From: Nematopogon swammerdamellus
Taxonomy: Eukaryota; Arthropoda; Insecta; Lepidoptera; Adelidae
Assembly (NCBI GenBank): GCA_946902875.1
Contig: OX336343.1
Location: 14,195,361-14,259,360, forward strand
Length of the DNA stretch: 64,000 nucleotides
Reading direction: 5' to 3'
Made by a program: the position numbers and the translations under genes. This document shows, piece after piece, positions 54,561-64,000 of this stretch (the stretch's first letter is position 1; every line of letters begins with the position of its first letter). The notes beneath the pieces are model-generated. The model was not told the origin of the DNA and made no database searches. It saw only the letters and a list, made by a program, of their open reading frames with translations.

Positions 54561-55340
54561 TTTTGGAGGGAAAACAAACCCTCTTCGTACCTTCCACATG
54601 GTACCTAAAGCTGTTTCGCTCGTCAGCGATGCGCTTTACCTCTACTTCGGTGGTTTTAACACCACTTCCCCGCACCCATTGTGCATCTCCGCATGCAGAG
54701 AACTGTTGCTTTTGTTATATAAATTAATTGATGTTATTACATGTGCTCTATTAATAAGTCGACTTTTAGCGCCATAACGGAGTGTTTTATTTATATATTT
54801 TTGTTTAATTTTGTATATATATTAATTTCTGTACATACGTGATACCATATTCCGTGTTTGCTAATGCTAGTCATGTACGGAACCTGGACACGCAGAAACC
54901 AATCGAAATCTCCTTACCATAGTCGTGTTTTATTCATGTCAGGACACGAATCCATTCCTTCATACTAACATCGCTTAACGAAAACCCCTCCCGCACCGCT
55001 TGACAAATTACCTCAGGTCGCTCCGCCTCGCCCCGCGGCCCACGCGCGCCCGCAGCTCGGTAATACCTCACCCCTTGTCTTGTTTACCTCATACCTCTCT
55101 CCGCCCCGCGCGCACGCTCCAACGGATATTTATTTGAATGTTGGTGTCATACTCAATGAAACGTTGTTTTGTTTTATTTTATGTTTTTGTTTAATAACTG
55201 GTACTTTGTTTATATACTCTTCCCTTTATAAAATGTTTAGTGTATTAGTTTGAATCATTAATAAATAATTATTAAAATAATTTTAGACCATGTGCGATAT
55301 CTTCACAGAGATCACGAAACTTCAAATTCCCATAAACTCC
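54561..55340. other. Spacer between 119-bp clusters, CpG-rich at 55010-55120
   Basis: The segment 54940-55030 (TTCATACTAACA, then CTTGACAAATTACCTCA) resembles 55905-55970 after the second cluster. 54710-54790 resembles 56140-56225. This suggests a higher-order repeat of about 1-1.4 kb. No gene is seen. Confidence 0.5.
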
Positions 55341-55344
55341 GTCA

Positions 55345-55900
55345 TGTCCAGATTCCAGACACGCAGGAACAAATAGACCAGCGACCTCATAGTATGGCCG
55401 TGTCACATTCGTGTCCTGACACGAATTTAGTATGGAGATTAAATTGAATCATTAGTATGGACTCGACACGAATCGGACACGCAGGAACAAATCGAACGGC
55501 GCCCTCTTAGTATGGCCGTGACACGTTCTTGACACGCAGGAACAAAACGCTCGGTTGCCTCGTAGTATGGCCGTGACACGTTCGTGTCACAGAGCGAAAT
55601 TTCGTATGGAGATAGAATTTAATTTTTAGTATGGGCTGGACACGGTTGTGACACGCTCGAACAAATCGAACGGTGGCCTCGTAGTATGGCCGTGTCACAT
55701 TCGTGTCCTGATACTATTTTAGTATGGAGATAAAATTAGATTAATTAGTATGTGCTGGACACGGTTGTGTCATGCAGGAACAAATCGAACGGCGGCCTCG
55801 TAGTATGGCCGTGTCACATTCGTGTCCTGACACAAATTTAGTATGGAGATAAAAATAAATTATTAGTATGAGCTTGTCACGATCATGTCCTGACAATAAT
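55345..55900 (+). repeat. 119-bp repeat, second cluster
   Basis: About five units. Anchors at 55364, 55482, 55537, 55656 and 55774 give spacings of 118, 55, 119 and 118, so one unit is a half-length deletion. Unit content is as in the first cluster, with TAGTATGGCCGTG and GTGTCCTGACAC boxes. Confidence 0.85.
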
Positions 55901-56956
55901 TCATTCTTTCATACTAACAACTCGCAGCGAAATAATCACTACTCGCGCTCCTTGACTCGCTACCTCAAGCCGCGCTCAAACGGCGTGATGATACCGCGAT
56001 CTCTGACCCCGCGCCCGCAAGACGCGCGCCTTCTTACCTCACCTCTCCGCCGTTTCGTACGCGCCCATGTCTTGTTCCCCTCTCACCGCGTGTCAGGATT
56101 ACCTCATGCTACCTTCCCCGCCTCGGCGCTCTATAGTCTTTTATATGCGAACCAACTGATGTTATTATATTTCTTGTTTGTCTAATTGCGCGTCGTATTG
56201 TAATGGCCGTTCGCGCCATTTTATTTCTTAGTGGAGTGTGCAGTTACGCTTGAATTTATTAGGTGATTAGTTAAATTGTAATATAAATTATTTTGTTAAT
56301 ATTTTAATGAAACGTTCTGATGTTCTATATTTTAGCTTTGAATTACTATTGACTATATATTTATATTTTTACCTTGTGTGATTCCATCACAGACGCCCGC
56401 ATAGAGGTTCGTAACGAAGCAAAGTCAACGGAACCTCATTCCGTGACGCTTGATCTCGTTAAGAAGCTATATACATTATGATCTTGAAAAATTACTTCTT
56501 CTTTGTTAGGGTTTTATTGTTCCCTTCCAAGAAGTTTGTATTCTAATCATTTATCACTGTTAGGGTTCAAGTTCCCTTCCAGAGACCCCCTTCTTCTATA
56601 ATTTTTAATTTGTGTTTTTTTTTTTTTTTTTTTTTCCATCTGTCCACGTGCTTTAGGAAGTTCTTACCCTCCAGCTTAGGATTTATCTCCCTTAGCTTAA
56701 AGAGAAAAGATTTTTTAGAATGCATACCACAACCTTACCACCTCCGGCTTAGACCATGTTTGCACTCTTTCCCTTATCTTCCATTTGCAGCTCGTGCCAA
56801 TACTACATTAAACAAATATTTTAGTGTAATTGATTTAGTTTATTATTAATAAATCTAGGAATTTAGGCAAAAGTCATCACCTCAAAGCCTTAGATCCCTA
56901 TATTCTGCCTCTAACAGATTTCCCAACAGTGCAGGAACCTCTAGTCTCACCCTTTA
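55901..56956. other. Unassigned; higher-order repeat continuation
   Basis: 55905-56225 parallels parts of 54560-55130 (see that entry). At 56500-56590 a GTTAGGGTT...GTTCCCTTCCA motif occurs twice. A T run lies at 56617-56636. A string related to the 74-bp repeat (CCTTACCACCTCCGGCTTAG) occurs at 56733-56752. Confidence 0.45.
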
Positions 56957-57105
56957 CCGTATGGGCCGAAACAGAACATCACCGCTTACAGTGCAATACA
57001 CACCTTACCACCTCCGGCTTAGGCTATGCAAGCAGTTCGGCAGGACAGAACTGGTCCGTGAAGAACACATAACACACCTTACCACCTCCGGCTTAGGCTA
57101 TGCAT
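56957..57105 (+). repeat. 74-bp tandem pair, block 1
   Basis: GGGCCGAAACAGAACATCAC, then two copies of CACCTTACCACCTCCGGCTT starting at 57001 and 57075, 74 bases apart, separated by CAGTTCGGCAGGACAGAAC and GTCCGTGAAGAACACATAA. Confidence 0.85.
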
Positions 57106-57951
57106 GTATCCTAGCACAACAAGCTTCCATTAAAGGCAGAGTAGTCGGGATACATATTTTCAAAAGACTTCGAAATCGACTCATGCATCATTTTGGATCC
57201 TAACTCACCTATTGACGAATAGACGGACTCGGTATGCTTGTAAACGATTCTACTTTAACTCATCCAACATTGCTCCGGTTAATGGTTTCAAACCAAATAC
57301 TACACTCATTCACTGTACATAGACCAGAAAATGTCATCCTGAACTTCCAACGCTCCATTTTTTGTGTGTTCGGAACGCCTTTAGTAGACGATGTCATAAT
57401 CCCTCCCCAGCGTGAGTCAGACTCAGTAAAATGTAAAGTTCTGCACTTAAGGCATTTTCACCTCACCTTTTCTAAGTCCCAAATTGTGTGTTCTTCACAC
57501 TGAATTTAATTTAACATTATTTTCGAAGCAATGTATGGGAAAACCAAACGAAACCAAAGTATCCTGATTCCTTGTAAAGGTCCCTTCAGGTTAGAGCGCT
57601 GCTCTCATTAGAAGGAAATTTCACTACAGAGTACAGACACTATAATACCCGCAGGTTTACTCGCGTATTTTACACAAACATCCAAAACCATCCACTCAAG
57701 TCAACAAGTCTACTCTAAACTTTTGTTACTTCTTATTTAGAAGTAATTTAGTCTAACTCTCCTCACTGTACAGCATTTTATTTATTTATTTTGTCATATT
57801 TGCTTTCCCGTTTTTTTTTTTATACTTATTTATATTAATTTTATATATTTATAAAATAAATTACCTATATAAAATTTATACAAACAGACATAAACAAAAG
57901 ACGGTATTCTCGCCGGCGACGGGAGACGAGAATTATTATTATTATTATTAT
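57106..57951. other. Unassigned, then ATT microsatellite
   Basis: No gene is recognised; an 89-residue frame at 57234-57503 has no known domain. An ATT repeat lies at 57931-57953. Confidence 0.4.
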
Positions 57952-58110
57952 TTATCGTAAGGACCGAAACAGTACATCACCGTTTACAATGCAATACACG
58001 CCTTACCACCTCTGGCTTAGGCTATGCAAGCAGTTCGGCAGGACAGAACGGGTCCGTGAAGAACACATAACATACCTTACCACCTCCGGCCTAGGCTATG
58101 CAAGTAGTTC
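57952..58110 (+). repeat. 74-bp tandem pair, block 2
   Basis: The same layout as block 1, about 1 kb downstream: GGACCGAAACAGTACATCAC, CGCCTTACCACCTCTGGCTT, CAGTTCGGCAGGACAGAAC and TACCTTACCACCTCCGGCCT, again 74 bases apart. Differences are scattered point changes, consistent with an old duplication. Confidence 0.85.
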
Positions 58111-59589
58111 ATTATTTTTTTATCCTTTTTATTTTATTCATTTTATTTTAGAATTAATTAATATCTTTTTTTTTTTTTTTTTTTTTTATTATTGATTTTA
58201 GTTTTATTTTCGCCCGCATGACTTTACTTACTCTGTGAGTTTTAATTTTAATTTTTTTTCTAGCCCACATGAATTTATTTACTCTGGCATTAATTTAATG
58301 ATCACCACTCAAAATCCCATTTCCGCCCGCCAGATGTTAAATTTCACTAGACACAACCCTAAAATTCATTTGCAGTATTTATGAGCATATAGCCCCACAA
58401 CTATGCCTATCAACAATTCAACACGCTCGCACCCGACAATGCACCTTTAACAAGGTAAAGTTACTGATAGATAACGTGATAAATAAAATAGAAATTGAAG
58501 TAGGTTTTGTATAGTGTAACGATTATGCGTAACAGCAGGTTGTTTCACATAATCAAATTTAAATAAGTGTATTCTTACCATACCATACCCTACCGCATCC
58601 TACCTTTACCAACCCTTTACCAAATCCATTACTATTACACATCTTTACTAACCCTACCTCTCACTATAGTAAATTATGAACGGAACCCCATCACTACTCT
58701 AATATTACCGCCCTATATCCTAAACTAAGGTGAAGAGTGGAGTTTAGGATATATATTAATCTACTTTACCTACTTAAAAAAGTACATAGCAACCCAAACA
58801 ATACACCCGTCGTACTATAACTATCTATATAGTACATCCAACAAATGATGATCATCCATAAATGTGATCCAATTCTAATCTGCAATCGTGAAAATAATTA
58901 GGTACTCTACCTAGCACTATATTACGCCCATCAGATATTTACAAGACTTTTTACTTCCTACTATATAGTCTATAATAAAATTTCTCCTTCCAACACCAGT
59001 CGACACTCCAAACTCAAGCTCTTTCTTCTTTACTCCATGTTCCGTTAATTCGATTACCCCTAGCGAAGATGAACCTATAAGAACCTCTCCTATTCTTAAA
59101 TAACTATAATTGTAATCCAACCCGATGATTCGTCCTGAAGTTCCTGAAATTAAAACACATTAAAACATTAAATTTCTACTGTATATACCTATTTAAAAGT
59201 ACTCCAATGTCAGCGACGGATGGTGGTTTCTCAGCATGGCAACCGCAACTTACCTACTTTGCCATTTTTTTTTTTTCATAATGTCGATGAAGTGTAGGTA
59301 TATTTAGGCTCATTAAAACATGATATATAAATAAGTTTTATATGTTCATGTTCAATAAAAATAAATCCCTATATGCTAATAAAATGATCAACTTTCACAA
59401 ACTATTTCATATGATGAAATGACAGAAAATTTTATTATTTATCTATTTCCTATACAGGATCAAATATTTTCAATTTCAAATTGTATTAAATTTGCCAGTG
59501 AATTAAAATAATCAAAAAATTTGCTATAACGACTAAGTTCAGTTGCAGGAATTGAGACAAAACTTAGAAAAGGAAAAAAAAACATATTC
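58111..59589. other. Unassigned, G-poor sequence
   Basis: A T run lies at 58168-58187. 58561-58680 is extremely C-biased (5 G against 37 C in 120 bases). No gene is recognised. Confidence 0.5.
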
Positions 59590-59665
59590 GTAAAATGCGG
59601 ATTTGAACCAGCAACCCTCCGATTCCAACTCATAGTATGATTCCATTAAACCACGAGGAGTCACA
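59590..59665 (-). other. tRNA-like Pol III unit (tRNA pseudogene or SINE head)
   Basis: The minus strand carries an A-box-like TGGTTTAATGG (59643-59653) and B box GGTTCAAATCC (59599-59609) at tRNA spacing. A run of nine T follows (A run at 59574-59582 on the + strand), a possible Pol III terminator. The acceptor strands do not pair and the T stem is weak, so it is not a functional tRNA. It could be transcribed. Confidence 0.5.
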
Positions 59666-60144
59666 GCGAACTCGACGAATATACTAAATGTATGCATTTC
59701 TATAAAGGCTGACCCACACACGTTCGGCGCACGCTCGCAAGCGAACGGCCACCGCTGCACTTCACGGAGACGCGTGCTCGCGGCTTCCGCACGGCATTTA
59801 TGAATTCTTGAAATTATAAAAGGTGCAAATATTAAGGTGTACGAGCGGTGTGCTCAAACAAATCGCCCTTATTCCTTATATATGGACGTCCGCCACTGTC
59901 CAGTGGTCTACAGAACTACGCAATCCGATATGGTGATTGGTCCGTGACAGTATCTTCTCGCCCGCCTGCCCATAACCGTTTTCCGAAACCACATCAACAT
60001 GTAAATACAAAATCTTTATGTATGGTAAATATGAATGAAACTAGTAAAAATTCAAAATCAATTCGAAATAAAAACTTATGTTCGGCAGTACATTTTTGTT
60101 AATAAACTTGAATTTAAAAAAAAAAAAAAAAAAGTATTGTGGTG
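59666..60144. other. Unassigned sequence
   Basis: CpG-bearing stretch at 59715-59790; poly-A at 60116-60133 that may be the tail of a retroposed sequence. An 84-residue frame at 59848-60102 ends just before the poly-A but has no recognisable domain. Confidence 0.35.
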
Positions 60145-60145
60145 T

Positions 60146-60300
60146 TAGCGACATCTATCCCACAACCGAATAATAAAGATCGATAAAACCTGTATAGCTT
60201 TGCTACGTTGAAACAATAGAAAGATTCGTTAACACACCAATAGATGGCGAATAATTAAAATTTTCATGCAACATTACATCTCACTGTGAAACAAAAAAAC
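60146..60300 (+). repeat. Dispersed repeat, copy 1 of a local pair
   Basis: TAGCGACATCTATCCCAC, then TTTGCTACGTTGAAACAAT, ACACACCAATAGATGGCGA and GAAACAAAAAAACTCAC. It aligns with 61802-61935. Preceded by the poly-A at 60116-60133. Confidence 0.65.
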
Positions 60301-61801
60301 TCACGCCTCACATAAATATGGTTTGCTAGTGGGTATAATTTTTTGTCCGAGCACATTCGTCGTTTATCCGATAATCAATAAGCAGACAGACGTCCGATCG
60401 TCGACCACGCCCAAGCATAAAATGGGACGCTCCTCCTTCAGTTAAGTGAACCTATAACCCCATAGGTAGGCAGGAGCAGAATAAGATTAAAATGTAACAC
60501 CGAGCGAGGTGGGAAGCCCCTGGAAATGCCCACGTCCAGCAGCAGTCCGACACAGGCCGATGCCGATTAATACGAACCAAGGTATTTAGATAAGACCCCC
60601 TATAAAATATATAAACACATTTGCGCCGAAACTTTACGCTGTCACTTTTCCTTTCAAAATACTCATCAATGAGCAAGTTCAAGATCTTTAGTTATGGTAA
60701 ACCTTAAATAAATAATATAAATTTAAACTAATTCGGATTAATGTAACTCTCATACTTTTAACATTGTCATTTAATAGGCTATACATTCAGCAGCCCGACC
60801 GTGGCAATTCCACTCGATCGACGAGCTCGAGTAAAATGAACGAGTAGGCATAATTGGCACCGTCGTATCTGTCAAATGTACAAGTGAGTGAGTGCACGAA
60901 ACGGTCACGTGGTCTACTCGAACTCGAACGTCGATCCACCACATTTTGACAGTTACTGGTAATGTTGTATGAAATGTGAGCTCGGACTTCGAGTTATTTC
61001 GACGCATACGCTCACCCAAACACTCGATTTATTTTGATCAACTTTTGCAATAGTTTAGAAAATCTCAAAGTTGATTATATGTTAAATTAACGATTCCTTT
61101 CATTGAATTTAATGGAGAGGTATTTAAATATGTATTATTTTATTTATAAGTTGTTCATTCCTTTATTTTATTTAAGTATTTACTCAAATAATATAGTTAA
61201 AAATACAAGTAGGTACTTATATACCTATCACTAAATAAAATAAGAATAAAGTCTGTACCTAGGTACATACACACATACAACACATCACACATATCACACG
61301 CTATATCCCGACCATCAACCCGACAACCGACATCGCGTGTGTTACCACGATGTAAAATTTTTTTTTTTTTTTTACTAAATAGCTACTCTTAAATATCGGG
61401 GTGTTCAATTTATACGCGTTTTCAATTTAGTCAATACTCTTTTACCTCTTTTAATTAACATAAGGATTCTGAAAAATAGTATACATACCATATTGACCGT
61501 TTGATACCTAACAAAATGAGCGCTTTGCATTCCAGGTAGCATAATATATTTAGTAAAAATTTTAATAGTGGCAAAATTGATAGGTCGACACTCGATCGAT
61601 AATTTCGTCACTTGGACGACATTCGCATGCGCACTCACCCGCACGCCGGCACCAAAATAATTTGCCTCGTGTGACCGATCGAGTCGAGCGCAGCTCGAAC
61701 TCGTCGTGCGAGCGAAACCAGCACGGCAGGGGCCCTGATGTTTACTTTTGTAAAAGGGAGGAAAAGTTTAATTTGAATTTTAAATATAATTATTTTGTTC
61801 C
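60301..61801. other. Unassigned sequence
   Basis: No gene is recognised. CpG-rich strings with TCGAG/CTCGA repeats lie at 60810-60940 and 61675-61720. A T run lies at 61358-61372. Confidence 0.4.
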
Positions 61802-61935
61802 AGCGACACCTATCTCACTATGTATAACAATGCCCAACAAAATTTTCTACGTTGTAATGTCAAAACTTCACTAATACACCAATAGATGGCAAGTAAATAG
61901 AATACTCCATGTTTCACAAAACTCACTTCTAAACA
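61802..61935 (+). repeat. Dispersed repeat, copy 2 of a local pair
   Basis: CAGCGACACCTATCTCAC, then TTTTCTACGTTGTAATGTC, ATACACCAATAGATGGCAA and TTTCACAAAACTCACTTC. Diverged from copy 1 at many sites; the order of conserved blocks is the same. Confidence 0.65.
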
Positions 61936-64000
61936 AAATACTCGTCTTGTATAAGTATAGTTTGCTTTTGCCAAATCATTAAGCATTTTCCCAGGTCCTT
62001 ATAGTGTAAAGAAAATAAGTCGGACGGAGAAAGCTGTGGCAGAGTACACAAACTTTGTGTAATGTGCACTCCACCGCAACCGACCCCTCTACCATCCCCA
62101 CAAACCGTTCAGCGCGATGGTAACCAACATATCAGCGGATACTAATGAACACGCACGCACGACATGGTCCTTCTTCGAACCGGGCGCCCCGAGTCGGTTA
62201 ATACACAACCACAGCAACGTTACCATTTATATAGACTTATCCATTTTTAAATGATTTTCAAGATAAAATGTGGAATTAAATATCCGGGTTTTTCATACAA
62301 ATTTTTCATTTTACGGATTTCCACACAAGAAGATCAGTTTGGAATATGGATTTTCTATAAAGCTTTTCCATAACACTCACATTTATCTGATTTTCCAATC
62401 GCATATTGATTCTCGGAAAGCCTTGAACCGAAACGCCATCACGGTTTTGTATCTTGTGTGAATCTAATGAATGACCGGCTAATGTACGATCTCACTCCAT
62501 TCTTTTAATATCTAAATCGTATTTAAAATAATATAATAATCTACTTATAATATCTAAGCTATTTGCTCTAATAATTTGGCGGAACAGGTTACACACGAAT
62601 GCCTACCCCGTTAGTGTCGGCCACACTGAACCGAACCAAACTCGAATCATCCATACAACCGTATCAATCTTCTACTCAAAATGGTGGCACCAACGTGTTC
62701 TTCCTGGCAACTTTCACACCCACACCTTTATTCACGTAATTTTCCCAAGCAAACAGCTCACATACGAATTACCCACAAACAGGTAACACCTGCTGTCCAC
62801 TTCCAGTGGTAATGGACTGAGCACGTCAGGTCAAAATTCCGACTGGACAACAGTGTCTCGCTCCGACATCCGCAGACAGAATACTTAATATAGGAAAACC
62901 TCCCTTTTCAGTCAATATGTTGACATAAAGTAATTAGCGGAATTCAATAATCCACATCTTCAGAACTGAATTTCTACATAGAAAATGTTAATACATACGT
63001 TTTCTATTAGACCGCCATCACATCCATTCAATTACCCCAATAATGTTAGTGAGACAAGATACGACTATCTTATCTTCTAACTCCCAATCACGTTGTAAGA
63101 ATACATAAATACTAATATATCCATGTACTCGCTTTTATAAAATGAACAAACTCCTACAACTAGACAAATATTTATGCTTCGTTCCCATACACAAAATATA
63201 TGACTTCAATTAACACGGAATTCATATACCTACATTAGCTCAAACATACTTCCTCAAATACATACCATCCAACATTTCCAATTCATAACTAAGTTGATAA
63301 AATGGATCTACACTGTTTGATAGTGAAATACGCCTTCAACAACACACCGCAACAAACCATCAACTAGTAATTCTATTGCGTGTCGCCTCGGACTAGGCGC
63401 TTAATAGCCTTCTTGCTTGATTTTCAACAAACACTTTTAACTTCATCTTTCTGAATCGTTGTAAAACTGTAGTCCCTTCCATTATCTATCTTAATTGGCA
63501 CAATTATAATGTTCTAATTAGCTGAAACGTTATATCTAATATCAAACTTCTGTTCTACAGCCAATTACATACATTACTGCTTGACAAACACATACAATCA
63601 CAAACTGATATATATATTTTATTCCAACCCACATCCCAAGCAGTGAAATAAACAGCGTTATACTGCTGACCACATTAACGTATATTCAACTCCACAGATA
63701 ACCAACACTCCGACATGGCATCCATAAAACCTATCTCCCACACATACCAACAAGCTGCATCCAGGCAAGTCAACATTCACAATGCAACAAGATACAGGGT
63801 CCTTTTCCCGCACTACCTAACAGTATAACCGTGCCAAGGTGAGAAGTGGCCAGTCCGTCACTCGCCATCCGCAGAGTCTCTCCTCACTCACAGTCACCTC
63901 TATCTACTAGCGTAAAACTACTCTCTCTTCTCAACATATTACTTGATAAAAGTCTTTAATTCAACGGTAAAAGGTCTCTCGAAGAGCCCCAACAATTTCG
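61936..64000. other. Unassigned, G-poor sequence
   Basis: No gene, repeat family or RNA is recognised. From about 62600 the + strand is rich in A and C and poor in G; for example 63181-63300 has 7 G against 30 C. No open frame longer than about 65 codons is seen. Confidence 0.5.

Noticed and set aside
52307..58110. LTR retrotransposon bounded by the direct repeats in this region
   Set aside because: No TG...CA ends, primer-binding site, integrase, protease or reverse transcriptase was found between the repeats.

Overview
The window is gene-poor, repeat-dense eukaryotic nuclear DNA, most likely from a moth or butterfly. The evidence is a tRNA-headed SINE present in about nine copies, RTE-type and Jockey/CR1-type non-LTR fragments of the kind common in Lepidoptera, several TA-flanked MITE families, an AT-rich background broken by short CpG-rich bursts, and no bacterial gene organisation. 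No complete host protein-coding gene was found. The only long open reading frame that looks like a real protein is a 5'-truncated LINE reverse transcriptase at 7260-9023. Species and chromosome cannot be read from the sequence.

Layout. 1-540 is a 31-bp minisatellite. 4574-6570 is a full-length SINE whose tRNA-like head has been amplified into a 46-bp minisatellite of about 35 units. 7245-14034 is a graveyard of non-LTR elements: the reverse transcriptase ORF, a second SINE type, a Jockey-like tail, a TA-flanked MITE, another LINE tail, and an RTE insertion with a 10-bp target duplication and an inverted 5' piece. 14-20 kb is sparse, with GC-rich bursts and decayed LINE tails. 20.1-21.4 kb is a nest of palindromic MITEs. 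22.9-23.5 kb is an RTE fragment nested in an unclassified dispersed family, here called family B. 24.7-31.7 kb holds a Harbinger-like MITE, inverted repeats, more SINEs and a run of near-perfect hairpins. 32-45 kb is mostly unique sequence with scattered repeat fragments. 45.9-46.4 kb is a CpG-rich block with a consensus minus-strand splice donor. 47.3-50.0 kb is a TA-flanked MITE followed by a 2.15-kb palindrome made by inverted duplication of a Tc1/mariner-type transposon carrying a SINE. 52-58 kb carries direct repeats of about 330 bp, 119 bp, 74 bp and 1 kb. Parts of 52.6-64 kb are strongly C-rich and G-poor on the + strand.

How it may fit together. The CpG-rich block at 45.9-46.4 kb ends, on the minus strand, in CAG|GTAAGT. 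The only other CAG|GTAAGT I found is also on the minus strand, at 25390, directly behind a pyrimidine tract ending in CAG. That layout is typical of a recursive (ratcheting, zero-length exon) splice site. My main inference is that much of the window is a very long first intron of a minus-strand gene whose promoter lies near 46 kb and whose later exons lie beyond the left edge. It explains the absence of coding exons but is not proven.

Coordinates of decayed repeats are approximate to about 5-10 bases. Repeat family letters (SINE-A, SINE-C, B, D, E, F, G, H) are labels for this window only.
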